Shown here: piece by piece, positions 1 through 8,234 of the stretch
Layout of the letters: each line of letters begins with the position of its first letter
How positions within the stretch are numbered: the first letter of the stretch is position 1
Assembly (NCBI RefSeq): GCF_001545155.1
Contig: NZ_CP014226.1
Span: 954,146-963,776 of the forward strand
Length of the DNA stretch: 9,631 bases
Source: Halomonas chromatireducens
Lineage (GTDB): Bacteria; Pseudomonadota; Gammaproteobacteria; Pseudomonadales; Halomonadaceae
Direction: 5' to 3'
Program-made: the position numbers and the translations under genes
The notes under the pieces: generated by a model
Seen by the model: only the letters and a program-made list of their open reading frames with translations
The model's database searches: none
What the model was told of the DNA's origin: nothing

Positions 1-316
1 TGCCAGGCCAGCAGGGGGATCGGTCTTCGTTCATGCCTGGCGTCGCGTTCCGGCCGTCCAGGAGCCATAGAGCTCGCCTTGCGCACAGGCGCCCGGCAAT
101 GAACTCGGCGCGCCGCTTGGCGATGGCGCCTTGCAGAGGGGGAGGCAGGGCGATGCCCTCGTAGCTGGAGCCAGAATCGGAGAGATCGCGCCCGGCTCCC
201 TGCTTGCCAATACGCGTGGGATCGAAGCGTGTGGCGACCAGGCGAACGCCCGGCAGCGGCGAGGCCCAGGGCCAAACGCTGGTGAAGGCCTCATGAAATG
301 TCGGCGTGGTTTCCAT
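1..316 (-). CDS. 4'-phosphopantetheinyl transferase, EntD type (N-terminal part, cut by window edge)
   Basis: The frame reads leftwards from an ATG at 316 for 105 codons and leaves the window without a stop, so only the N-terminal part is visible. EntD/Sfp-type enzymes move the 4'-phosphopantetheine arm of coenzyme A onto a serine of acyl- or peptidyl-carrier proteins in the cytoplasm. The diagnostic stretch is KRRAEFIAGRLCARRAL at about residues 67-83, which fits the conserved N-terminal domain motif (R-R-x-E-F-x-x-G-R) of EntD-type enzymes. It is followed by a W-P at residues 103-104, where the family has its R-x-P-x-W-P segment. An FDP at residues 31-33 fits the short strand before it. The Mg-binding acidic residues and the K-E-A-x-x-K motif lie outside the window. 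No clear Shine-Dalgarno precedes 316, but it is the first ATG in the frame. The carrier-protein partner cannot be told from here. The gene is divergent from trpC. Confidence 0.8.
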   Translation of the reverse strand, partial: METTPTFHEAFTSVWPWASPLPGVRLVATRFDPTRIGKQGAGRDLSDSGSSYEGIALPPPLQGAIAKRRAEFIAGRLCARRALWLLDGRNATPGMNEDRSPCWPG

Positions 317-526
317 CGGTGGATTCTGGCACGTGCCCCCCGTTGCCGCCAGCGCACACCGGTGACTGTGCTTGGATGGAGAAGAGGCCCGGGTGATGGG
401 GGGGCAGAAGAGCGCGCAGGCAGCCGACTTGGGCAGTCTCTCTTTCAATGTCGCGCGGGTGATAGGTAAGATAGTCCGCCTACCGGCTTTATCCGCGGCC
501 AGTGCCGCCCGCAATGAGACATCACC
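317..526. other. Divergent intergenic region between the PPTase gene and trpC
   Basis: These 210 bases must hold the start signals of both flanking genes. The best trpC promoter candidate I can find is weak: TTCAAT at 444-449 and TAAGAT at 467-472 with a 17-base spacer. There is no short tryptophan-rich leader peptide and no attenuator-like pair of alternative hairpins, so classical trp attenuation is not visible. A run of seven G occurs at 398-404. I see no convincing gene on either strand. Confidence 0.4.
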
Positions 527-1336
527 ATGAGCCCGACGCAGGACGCACCCCCTACCATCCTGACCCGCATCCTGGCCCGCAAGGACGAGGAAGTCGCCGA
601 GCGGCAGCGTGCCGTGCCGGAGGCCGAGCTATTGGCGCTGGCCGAGCGGCAGGAGGCCCCCCGCGGCTTCATTGCAGCGCTGACCCAGAACATCGATGAG
701 GGCGACCCGGCAGTGATCGCCGAGATCAAGAAGGCCTCCCCCTCACGGGGTGTCATCCGTGAAGATTTCCAGCCCGGTGAGATCGCCAGACAATATGCCG
801 TCGGTGGTGCCTCTTGCCTCTCGGTACTCACCGATGCCGACTTCTTCCAGGGCCATGAAGACTTCCTTGTCGAGGCACGCGAGGCGTGTGATCTGCCGGT
901 GATTCGAAAGGACTTCATCATTCACGGCTATCAGGTCAGCGAAGCACGCGCTATTGGCGCGGACTGTATCCTGCTGATCGTTGCCGCCCTGGATGACGTT
1001 CGCATGGCCGATCTATACCAGCAGGCGGTGCTGCTGGGCATGGATGTGCTGGTGGAAGTGCATGACGTGCATGAGCTGGAGCGCGCGCTCAAGTTGGGAA
1101 TCGACCTGGTGGGCATCAATAACCGCAATCTGCACACCTTCGAGACTCGCCTGGAAACCACGCTGGACATGCTGGGGCATATCCCGGCGGGCGTCACCGT
1201 GGTGACCGAGTCCGGCATCAATACCCGCAGTGACATGTTGCGCATGCGCGAGTACGACGTAAATGGTTTCCTCGTCGGCGAGGCCTTCATGCGCGAAGAT
1301 GACCCCGGCGAAGCGCTGAGGCGACTTTTCTTCTAA
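527..1336 (+). CDS. trpC: Indole-3-glycerol phosphate synthase TrpC
   Basis: This 269-residue single-domain (beta/alpha)8 barrel closes CdRP (1-(2-carboxyphenylamino)-1-deoxyribulose 5-phosphate) to indole-3-glycerol phosphate, with loss of CO2 and water, in cytoplasmic tryptophan synthesis. All the family's catalytic positions are present. They are Glu66 and Lys68 in EIKKASPS, Lys128 in IRKDF, Glu177 in LVEVHD, Asn199 in GINNRNL, and Glu228-Ser229 in TESGI. The phosphate-binding end GFLVGEAFM is at about 247-255. The length is normal for a stand-alone TrpC, so there is no fused TrpF domain as in Escherichia coli. ATG 527 gives the expected N-terminus ([17 protein letters not shown]); its Shine-Dalgarno is weak (GAGA at 516-519). 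trpG and trpD, which often precede trpC in gammaproteobacteria, are not here: the upstream neighbour is the divergent PPTase gene. A long hairpin follows the stop codon. Confidence 0.98.
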   Translation: MSPTQDAPPTILTRILARKDEEVAERQRAVPEAELLALAERQEAPRGFIAALTQNIDEGDPAVIAEIKKASPSRGVIREDFQPGEIARQYAVGGASCLSVLTDADFFQGHEDFLVEAREACDLPVIRKDFIIHGYQVSEARAIGADCILLIVAALDDVRMADLYQQAVLLGMDVLVEVHDVHELERALKLGIDLVGINNRNLHTFETRLETTLDMLGHIPAGVTVVTESGINTRSDMLRMREYDVNGFLVGEAFMREDDPGEALRRLFF

Positions 1337-1347
1337 GCCATTTTTAT

Positions 1348-1389
1348 ACCAACCATAAGGGCAGCCACCACGTTGCTCTTATGGTTGGT
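1348..1389 (+). repeat. Long near-perfect hairpin after trpC, no downstream U-tract
   Basis: Arms 1348-1365 and 1372-1389 can form an 18-bp stem (ACCAACCATAAG against CTTATGGTTGGT, then six more pairs) with loop CACCAC. The only two imperfect pairs are G-U wobbles in plus-strand RNA; in minus-strand RNA the same positions would be A-C mismatches. This favours a role in the plus-strand (trpC) transcript. A TTTTT run lies before the hairpin (1341-1345), not after it, so it is not a canonical intrinsic terminator in either direction. It could stabilise or end the trpC mRNA, or be a remnant of a mobile or repeat element. Confidence 0.7.
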
Positions 1390-1503
1390 GAGCTACCACT
1401 CACTCGCTGATCCCCCGACAACGCCAATTTGCCATGCTCGCCAATAGCGGTGATGAGCCAATGCTCGACAATTTTGCGGGCATCTCTCCCTGCGGATAAT
1501 ATG

Positions 1504-1509
1504 AAAGGG
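1504..1509 (+). promoter_or_regulatory. Shine-Dalgarno that sets the start of the exported-protein gene
   Basis: AAAGGG ends six bases before ATG 1516. It favours that start over the in-frame ATGs at 1429 and 1501. Starting at 1516 also places a standard signal peptide at the very N-terminus. Confidence 0.6.
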
Positions 1510-1515
1510 TCACTG

Positions 1516-2022
1516 ATGAAGAAGTTAATTGCTGGCATCTTGGTGCTGTTTTTGCTGCCTAATCCAGCGTTATCAGCGGAGCTTTGGGGGCCTGCCAGTG
1601 CTGGGATGACGATTAAAGAGGTAATGCGTGTCATTGATGACGCTTACCGTTTAGACGAAGAAGAGGGAGGTCGCCTGGCGACCCGTGCGGTTGAAGCCGT
1701 GCGCCGAGATGACGTCGAGCTGGCGGACGAGACCTTCACACAGCGTTTTTTCTTTGTTAATGGTCAGCTTTCTCAAGTGACATTGAAGCTGAATAACACG
1801 CGTGATTTCGATTCCATGCTGCCGTTGGTTGATTCATTGACGGAAATAATGCGCGATCGATATGGACAAGAAGTCGATTCAGAAATGATACAGGCAGGTG
1901 CCATGCGACAAGCGAAAGTGGGCTGGATCGACGGCAATCGAAAGATAAGAATCTTCTTGATGTCCATGGGGGAGGACGATTCGCTGCTGAATGTGAATTA
2001 CCAAGCATACTTTGGTGGTTGA
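1516..2022 (+). CDS. Small exported protein of unknown function
   Basis: The predicted product is 168 residues and I do not recognise its family. It begins with a clear Sec signal peptide: MKK, a hydrophobic core at residues 4-14, then P-N-P-A-L-S-A with cleavage near residue 20 or 21, so the mature protein should be periplasmic or secreted. There is no lipobox cysteine. The mature part looks like a small soluble alpha/beta domain: helical segments at about 32-68 and 103-118, and strand-like segments at 76-93 (FTQRFFFVNGQLSQVTLKL) and 134-166. The pattern W-x-D-G-N-x-K-I-R-I-F-L followed by L-L-N-V-N-Y is typical of short periplasmic beta-rich domains. Base composition differs from the neighbours: 1741-1800 has 23 G/C in 60 bases by my count, against 38 in 60 for a sample of serS (6241-6300). 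This suggests transfer or weak selection. It is convergent with the DUF2905 gene. Confidence 0.75.
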   Translation: MKKLIAGILVLFLLPNPALSAELWGPASAGMTIKEVMRVIDDAYRLDEEEGGRLATRAVEAVRRDDVELADETFTQRFFFVNGQLSQVTLKLNNTRDFDSMLPLVDSLTEIMRDRYGQEVDSEMIQAGAMRQAKVGWIDGNRKIRIFLMSMGEDDSLLNVNYQAYFGG

Positions 2023-2078
2023 TTTTAGACTCACACAGGAGCTGCCTCTCACGGCGAATCAAGGCGTTGCAGCGCAGG

Positions 2079-2279
2079 TCACCTGCTCGATAGCCACATG
2101 ATCAGCGAGAGCACCACGCTGATCAGGATCATTGTCGTAATGGGGAAATAAAACGAAAAGCTCTCTCGCCGAATCGCAATGTCGCCGGGCAGTTGGCCGA
2201 GGGGTAGCTTGGAGAGCCAGGGCCAGAGCAGCCCGATGGCAACGCTGCAAAGTCCGAGGATGATCAGGGTGCGGGACAT
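2079..2279 (-). CDS. DUF2905 family small inner-membrane protein
   Basis: This 66-residue protein has two hydrophobic segments, at about residues 4-21 and 46-63, joined by a short loop with LPLGQLPGDIAIRRESFSFY. The signature P-G-D-I-x-I followed by F-x-F-Y-F-P-I-T-T and a second membrane helix rich in I, S and V is characteristic of DUF2905, a widespread family with no established function. The length is typical. The start at 2279 is supported by a strong Shine-Dalgarno, AGGAGG at 2284-2289, four bases upstream. It lies 88 bases downstream of the ydiJ stop on the same strand with no evident terminator between, so co-transcription with ydiJ is possible. It is convergent with the exported-protein gene, 56 bases away. 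Confidence 0.9.
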   Translation of the reverse strand: MSRTLIILGLCSVAIGLLWPWLSKLPLGQLPGDIAIRRESFSFYFPITTMILISVVLSLIMWLSSR

Positions 2280-2367
2280 TCTGCCTCCTGTTCGTAACTG
2301 GCTGGTCGATGGAGGCCAGCGAGTCAGCCCGCCGACCTCTCTGTTTGCCTCTGCTTTACCTGTTCAT

Positions 2368-5300
2368 TTACCAACTTAACTGGCGCAGCTGGTTCAGCAG
2401 CCCCTGGAGTGGGTGGGGCAAGCCGGTGTCTGAAAGGCGCTTCGCCTGGCTGCGACAGGAGTAGCCAGTAGCCAGCAGCCTGCCGGGGCTGGCTTCGCCT
2501 TCCACGACTGGCTGCCACGACTGGGCATAGATGGTCTTCGAGGTCTCCAGGTTGCGCGCTTCGTGCCCGTAGGTGCCGGACATGCCGCAGCAACCGGTAC
2601 TGAGCAACTCTAGTTCGAAGCCAAAGGCGGCGAATACCTGCTGCCACGCCTTGGGACTGCCGGGGGCGTTGCTCTTCTCGGTGCAGTGGGACAGCAGCCG
2701 GTAACCGGGATCAGCCAGGGCTTCCAACTGCTGGCTCAGCCCCGGCGGCACCAGTCGCTGGCCCTGAGCCACCAGCCATTCCTGTAGCATCAGCACCTCG
2801 GGTACGCTATCGGGCGCGAGTGCCTTCACGTACTCCTGGCGGTAGGTCAGGGTCATGGCCGGGTCGATGCCCACCAGCTGCACGCCGAACTCGGCCAATG
2901 CACGAAGCCGGCGGGCCTGTTTTTCGGCGGTGCGCGTGAAGGCGCCCATGAAGCCCTGCACATTCAGCGGCTTGCCGTTCGGCGAATAGGGGGCGACGAA
3001 CACCCGGATGTCCAGGCGCGAGAGTAGCTCGACGATATCCAGCGCCACATCGGCCTCAAAGAAGCTGGTGAAGGCGTCCTGCACAATGACCACGCTTCGG
3101 GCCTTCTGCGCTTCGGTCAGAAGCCCTAGAGAAATCGGCGTGGCTTCGCTAATCCCCCAGGCTGCCAGCTGCTGCTTCAGTCTCGCCCGGGATAGCCGTG
3201 GGCTGTCGACCATGCCGATGGGGCCGGCCAATAGTCGCTCGACCAGGCGGGTGTTCAGTGCGGCGTTGTACAGCGGTGCGACCGATGCCAGTGCCGGCGC
3301 GAAGAACTCCAGGCCGCCAATCAGGTAGTCGCGCACAGGACGCAGGTAGCGAGCGTGGTAGGCTTCGAGGAAGAGCGAGCGCGATTCGGGTACGTTGACC
3401 TTCACCGGACACTGGCCAGCGCAGGACTTGCACGCCAGGCAGCCGGCCATGGCGTCATAGACTTCATGGGAGAAGTCGGCCTCCTCACGGCGCTTGACGG
3501 TATTGCGTATTCGGGCCGGCAGGCGCTTGAGAAACCCCAGGGAGCCTTCGGCGCGCTGCTGGTGTGCCTGTTCCACCAGGTCGATGCCGGCGTTGCCCTG
3601 CAGGCGCAGCCACTCGCGGATCAGACTGGCACGGCCCTTGGGCGAATGGACGCGGTCGCGGGTGGCCTTCCACGAGGGGCACATGGCGTCATTGGGGTCG
3701 TAGTTGTAGCAGGCGCCGTTGCCGTTGCAGTACACCGTGGCGGCATGGGATTGCCACACACGTTCGTCGATCTGGCGATCGAGCTGGCCTCGGGTGGGCA
3801 CACCATCGATTGTCAGCAAGCCCGGGTCGATCAGGTTGACCGGCTGCGCCTCTACCGCTTCGGGCGAGATATCAAATGCCTCCTCAGAGGGCTCGGCCGG
3901 GGTATCAAGCGCCATTCCCGCGGGTTCGGGCGGGATCAACATAGGCGTGGCGATCTTGCCGGGATTGAGCTGATTGTGAGGGTCGAAAGCGGCCTTGACC
4001 CGCTGCAGGCTGGGGTAAAGCTCGCCGAAGAATTTTGGTGCGTACTCCGAGCGTACCCCCTTGCCGTGCTCGCCCCACAGCAGCCCGCCGTACTTGTGGG
4101 TCAGTTCGGCGACTTCATCGGAGATCTCTCGAATCAGTTGTTCCTGGACGGGGTCCTTCATGTCGATGGCCGGGCGCACGTGCAGCACGCCGGCGTCCAC
4201 ATGGCCGAACATGCCGTATGCCAGGCCGCGAGCATCGAGCAGGACGCGGAACTCGGCGATATAGTCCGCCAGCCTTTCCGGCGGCACCGCGGTATCCTCG
4301 ACGAAGGGAATCGGGCGCTTCTCGCCCTTTTCATCGACCCTGGCATTGCCCAGCAGGCCTACGGCGCGCTTGCGCATGCCGTAGACTTTCTGGATCTGGG
4401 GGCGGCCCTCGGCCAGTGTGTAGCCCAGGCGCGGCACGCTTGCATCCGCTTCCAGATGGCGACAGAAGGCAGCGACACGCTCGGTGAGCCGCTTGGGGTC
4501 GTCGTCGTTGAACTCGACCAGGTTGATGCCACGAATGGCTGCGGCTTGCTGCGTTGCGGTGGCGGTGTTGCTGTCCTTGGCGCTATCCGCGCTGGGAAAG
4601 AACTCGGCCACGCTGTCCCAGACGAAGTCCTCCATGGCCAGCGTCAGCACCTTGTCGTCCACCGTCTCGATGGAGGTGGGCTTGGCTGCGGAAGCCATCA
4701 GCGCCTTAGCATCGCGCAGGGCGTCCATGAAGCCGGCGTAGCGCACGTTGACCAGGGTCGAGTGCTTCGGAATCGGTAGTACGTTGAGCACGGCCTCGTT
4801 GAGGAAACCCAGCGAACCTTCCGAGCCGCACAGCAGGCTGTTCATGTCGAGGCGACCTTCCGCATCTCTCAAGTGCGCCAGATCATAGCCCGTCAGGCAG
4901 CGGTTGAGTGGCGGGAACTTGGCAGCGATCAGCTTTCCCTGGTCATCGATGATCTCCCGGGCGGTGCGGTAGGCGTTGCCGATCACCCCGCTGTGGTGGC
5001 ACAGCGTCTCCAGTTCGGCCTCGGCGATGGGTCGGCTAAGCAGGCGTTCACCGCCCAGCAGTAGGGTGTCGAGCTCGAGTACGTGATCGCGTGTCTTGCC
5101 ATACTCGCAGCTGCCCTGGCCGCTGGCGTCGGTGGAGATCATGCCGCCGATGGTGGCGCGGTTGGAGGTGGAGAGATCCGGTGCGAAAAACAGCCCGTGG
5201 GGTCTCAACGCGGCATTGAGCTGGTCCTTGACCACCCCGGCCTGGACCCTTGCCCGGCGGTTCTCGACGTCGATCTCCAGTATCTGGTTCATGTGTCGGG

Positions 5301-5625
5301 AGACATCCACCACCAGGCCGTCGGTGAGCGACTGGCCGTTGGTGCCGGTGCCGCCACCCCGGGGTGTCAGCACGACCTGGCGGTGCGCCGCTTCGCCGGC
5401 CAGCCGGGCGATCAGCTCGAGATCCGCGGCGTGGCGCGGAAACAGCACTGCCTGTGGCAGGCGCTGGTAGATCGAGTTATCGGTGGCCTGCACCGTGCGG
5501 CTGGCATAGTCCGGGGCGATGTCGCCCTCGAAGCCCCGCGCCTTGAGTACGTCGAGAAAGCGTAGGTAGCGGGCGTCGAGGCCGGCAAGGGTGCTCGATT
5601 GAGCGGTGTCCAGTCGTGAGATCAT
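2368..5625 (-). CDS. ydiJ: YdiJ-type FAD-binding / Fe-S dehydrogenase (likely D-2-hydroxyglutarate dehydrogenase)
   Basis: This 1085-residue fusion joins a D-2-hydroxy-acid dehydrogenase flavoprotein to an Fe-S oxidoreductase. The N-terminal FAD_binding_4 domain covers about 50-280, with the FAD loop TPRGGGTGTNGQ at 87-98 and STSNRATIGGM at 152-162. An FAD-oxidase C-terminal domain follows at about 290-560, with GHVDAGVLHVRP at 474-485 and WGEHGKG at 517-523, where His475 and His520 are likely metal or substrate residues. The Fe-S part has Cys633, Cys639, Cys649 and a C-x2-C-x2-C-x3-CP set (Cys729, 732, 735, 739). The C-terminus has CCG-type motifs: HC at 980-981, GCCG at 1011-1014 and Cys1057. 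Order and motifs match E. coli YdiJ. Members of this family have been linked to oxidation of D-2-hydroxyglutarate, but I infer the substrate. A proline/acid-rich linker at about 560-630 looks longer than in E. coli. ATG 5625 lacks a clear Shine-Dalgarno. Confidence 0.93.
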   Translation of the reverse strand: MISRLDTAQSSTLAGLDARYLRFLDVLKARGFEGDIAPDYASRTVQATDNSIYQRLPQAVLFPRHAADLELIARLAGEAAHRQVVLTPRGGGTGTNGQSLTDGLVVDVSRHMNQILEIDVENRRARVQAGVVKDQLNAALRPHGLFFAPDLSTSNRATIGGMISTDASGQGSCEYGKTRDHVLELDTLLLGGERLLSRPIAEAELETLCHHSGVIGNAYRTAREIIDDQGKLIAAKFPPLNRCLTGYDLAHLRDAEGRLDMNSLLCGSEGSLGFLNEAVLNVLPIPKHSTLVNVRYAGFMDALRDAKALMASAAKPTSIETVDDKVLTLAMEDFVWDSVAEFFPSADSAKDSNTATATQQAAAIRGINLVEFNDDDPKRLTERVAAFCRHLEADASVPRLGYTLAEGRPQIQKVYGMRKRAVGLLGNARVDEKGEKRPIPFVEDTAVPPERLADYIAEFRVLLDARGLAYGMFGHVDAGVLHVRPAIDMKDPVQEQLIREISDEVAELTHKYGGLLWGEHGKGVRSEYAPKFFGELYPSLQRVKAAFDPHNQLNPGKIATPMLIPPEPAGMALDTPAEPSEEAFDISPEAVEAQPVNLIDPGLLTIDGVPTRGQLDRQIDERVWQSHAATVYCNGNGACYNYDPNDAMCPSWKATRDRVHSPKGRASLIREWLRLQGNAGIDLVEQAHQQRAEGSLGFLKRLPARIRNTVKRREEADFSHEVYDAMAGCLACKSCAGQCPVKVNVPESRSLFLEAYHARYLRPVRDYLIGGLEFFAPALASVAPLYNAALNTRLVERLLAGPIGMVDSPRLSRARLKQQLAAWGISEATPISLGLLTEAQKARSVVIVQDAFTSFFEADVALDIVELLSRLDIRVFVAPYSPNGKPLNVQGFMGAFTRTAEKQARRLRALAEFGVQLVGIDPAMTLTYRQEYVKALAPDSVPEVLMLQEWLVAQGQRLVPPGLSQQLEALADPGYRLLSHCTEKSNAPGSPKAWQQVFAAFGFELELLSTGCCGMSGTYGHEARNLETSKTIYAQSWQPVVEGEASPGRLLATGYSCRSQAKRLSDTGLPHPLQGLLNQLRQLSW

Positions 5626-5699
5626 GGTGTCGTATTCGGTCGTTTTCGCTGTCGTGGCGTGGCAGGACAGGTAGAAGGGATGCCGCTACTTTACCCTGA

Positions 5700-7082
<1,383 letters not shown>

Positions 7083-7085
7083 AAA

Positions 7086-7160
7086 CCTGTCGCACTTGAC
7101 GCTGATCTACTGCGAGATCCGAAGTCAAATCCCTCGCGACGATCGGTCAAATCCGACAGG
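7086..7160. repeat. Nested inverted and direct repeats in the serS 3' region
   Basis: An outer inverted pair, CCTGTCG at 7086-7092 and CGACAGG at 7154-7160, encloses TTGAC at 7096-7100 with GTCAA at 7124-7128, and GATCT at 7104-7108 with AGATC at 7115-7119. The nonamer GTCAAATCC occurs twice, at 7124-7132 and 7146-7154. An alternative stem, GCGAG (7112-7116) with CTCGC (7133-7137), excludes the inner one. Together this could be a folded 3' untranslated segment or the remains of a small repeat element. Each stem is short, so chance is possible. Confidence 0.4.
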
Positions 7161-7167
7161 CGCCTAG

Positions 7168-7183
7168 GCATACGGCCGTATGC
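7168..7183. repeat. Perfect 16-bp palindrome
   Basis: GCATACGGCCGTATGC reads identically on both strands, with no central spacer. It lies between the nested repeats and the terminator. A spacerless palindrome makes a poor RNA hairpin but a plausible binding site for a dimeric DNA-binding protein. No promoter is evident nearby that such a protein would control. Confidence 0.6.
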
Positions 7184-7198
7184 TTGGTGCGGCAAATG

Positions 7199-7238
7199 AA
7201 ACACCCCACCGATTGGCATCGATGGGGTGTTTTCGTTT
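7199..7238. terminator. Bidirectional intrinsic terminator for serS and the SIMPL gene
   Basis: AAACACCCCA at 7199-7208 pairs perfectly with TGGGGTGTTT at 7223-7232 (10 bp). After one C-A mismatch the stem continues with CGAT/ATCG around loop TGGC. The plus-strand side runs into TTTTCGTTT. The minus-strand side begins 10 bases after the SIMPL stop codon and runs into TTTCATTT. It therefore serves both convergent genes, and is placed most tightly for the minus-strand one. Confidence 0.85.
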
Positions 7239-7242
7239 GGGC

Positions 7243-8019
7243 TTATGACTCCGGTTCGATCGTCCAGCTAACGCTGACCCCGGCGTCGATGGTGACGGTG
7301 CCGGGGCGATACTCCGCCTGGGGTGCACTTTCACGCATATCGGCACTCATGGCCATCATGCGCGGGGCGAAGATCGGCGACTGGGTCTCGCTCACAGTGA
7401 TCACCGGCCCCAGCGTCACACCCAGGGTGGAGGCCATCAACTCGGCCTTGTGGCGCGCCTTCTCCAGCGCCATTACCAGCGCTTCATCGGTGGCGGCGTC
7501 GCGGTCGGCGAGGTCGTACATCACGCCGTCCAGGGCATTGACCCCGGCTTCGGTCAGTGCATCGAGCAACAGGGGCAGGCGCTCCAGGTCGGCCACCTTC
7601 ACCTCGAAGGGGCGTTCGAGGCGCGTTCGTACCAGAGTTTCACGCTCGCCTTCACTGGTTCGGGCGCCGGGGAGGTATTCGGGCTGGACGTTCAGCGAAC
7701 CGGCACTGATCGCATCACGCTCGACACCGGCCTCCTCCAGGGTGCGAATCAGCACGGCGGCGCGCTCCTCGAGTCGGTCACGTGCCTCTCGCAATGCGGC
7801 GGGATCAGAGGTGGATTCCTCGTCCCGGGGCACAGCCGGAGTTCGCTCCCATAGTCTGGCATTGAGCGTGGCGCGGTCAGGCACCACTTCCAGTTGGGCC
7901 TCGGCCTGGACATCGAGCCGCGAGCGAATGTCATCGGCGTGTACGGCCATGGCGCTGAAAGGAGTCATGGCGACCAGTGCGCCTGCCAACAGGCAGGTTG
8001 AGAGAAGTGAACGGGGCAT
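7243..8019 (-). CDS. SIMPL (DUF541) domain periplasmic protein
   Basis: This 258-residue protein has a Sec signal peptide: M-P-R, a hydrophobic core at about 5-18, and probable cleavage after A-M-A at residue 25. The mature region fits the SIMPL/DUF541 fold of YggE and relatives. It opens with a strand (LDVQAEAQLEVVPDRATL), has a central helix with repeated E-x-R, a strand carrying SLNVQPEY near 108-115, the recurrent V-N-A-L-D-G-V-x-Y-D-L segment near 159-169, then a helix with A-L-x-x-A-R-x-K-A-E near 183-192 before the C-terminal strands. E. coli YggE has been linked to oxidative stress, but a molecular activity is not established. ATG 8019 has an excellent Shine-Dalgarno, AAGGAGG at 8024-8030, four bases upstream. 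A terminator follows the stop at once, so it is probably monocistronic. It is divergent from the AI-2E family gene. Confidence 0.9.
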   Translation of the reverse strand: MPRSLLSTCLLAGALVAMTPFSAMAVHADDIRSRLDVQAEAQLEVVPDRATLNARLWERTPAVPRDEESTSDPAALREARDRLEERAAVLIRTLEEAGVERDAISAGSLNVQPEYLPGARTSEGERETLVRTRLERPFEVKVADLERLPLLLDALTEAGVNALDGVMYDLADRDAATDEALVMALEKARHKAELMASTLGVTLGPVITVSETQSPIFAPRMMAMSADMRESAPQAEYRPGTVTIDAGVSVSWTIEPES

Positions 8020-8234
8020 GAAGCCTCCTTGCCGCGGTGCTGTAGGGATGAGCGTGCCAGGGTGATTGATGGGTGACGCTGTTCGATTCGAGATGTGGCG
8101 GCGAGTAAGGTTCCGTAACAGCGCAGATTATGTCGAGTGTCCGCGTTCAGCGTGTACCCGCCTGGTGAACGGGCCATTTGTGTCGCCGCCCCACAGGCGC
8201 CATGATGACTACACACGCCAGACAGGGACAGGTC
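8020..8234. other. Divergent intergenic region between the SIMPL and AI-2E family genes
   Basis: These 215 bases hold the start signals of both genes. Apart from the SIMPL Shine-Dalgarno, I cannot name a convincing promoter: candidates such as CATAAT on the minus strand (around 8123-8132) lack a matching -35. A short inverted pair GTTCA/TGAAC (about 8146-8170) is too weak to call. No tRNA or small gene is recognisable. Confidence 0.4.
8223..8232 (+). promoter_or_regulatory. Shine-Dalgarno that sets the start of the AI-2E family gene
   Basis: CAGGGACAGG, with AGGG at 8224-8227, lies seven bases before ATG 8235. The in-frame alternatives, TTG 8178 and ATG 8202/8205, have poorer upstream purine tracts and would add a charged, non-conserved N-terminus. 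Confidence 0.5.

Noticed and set aside
31..357. A 108-codon minus-strand frame at the left end
   Set aside because: It overlaps the PPTase reading frame out of phase. The PPTase frame carries the family motif; this one reads as an arginine/proline-rich shadow.
131..469. A 112-codon plus-strand frame before trpC
   Set aside because: It lies antisense to the PPTase start and across the divergent promoter region; its glycine/arginine-rich translation has no domain signal.
444..526. Tryptophan attenuator before trpC
   Set aside because: There is no short leader frame with tandem Trp codons and no terminator/antiterminator pair.
1348..1389. The hairpin as an integron attC site
   Set aside because: The ends only loosely resemble the core sites (the needed R-Y-Y-Y-A-A-C / G-T-T-R-R-R-Y pattern is off by one base), 42 bases is too short, and there are no unpaired extrahelical bases or integrase gene.
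1429..1515. An N-terminal extension of the exported protein from ATG 1429
   Set aside because: It would bury the signal peptide 29 residues inside the protein. ATG 1516 has a Shine-Dalgarno and gives a normal N-terminus.
3355..4779. A 474-codon open frame on the plus strand inside ydiJ
   Set aside because: It is antisense to well-conserved YdiJ domains with every key motif intact. Long antisense frames are common in GC-rich genes, and the translation shows no recognisable domain.
7184..8065. A 293-codon plus-strand open frame over the SIMPL gene
   Set aside because: It is a serine/arginine-rich, low-complexity translation antisense to a good gene with a signal peptide and a strong Shine-Dalgarno, and it runs through the bidirectional terminator.
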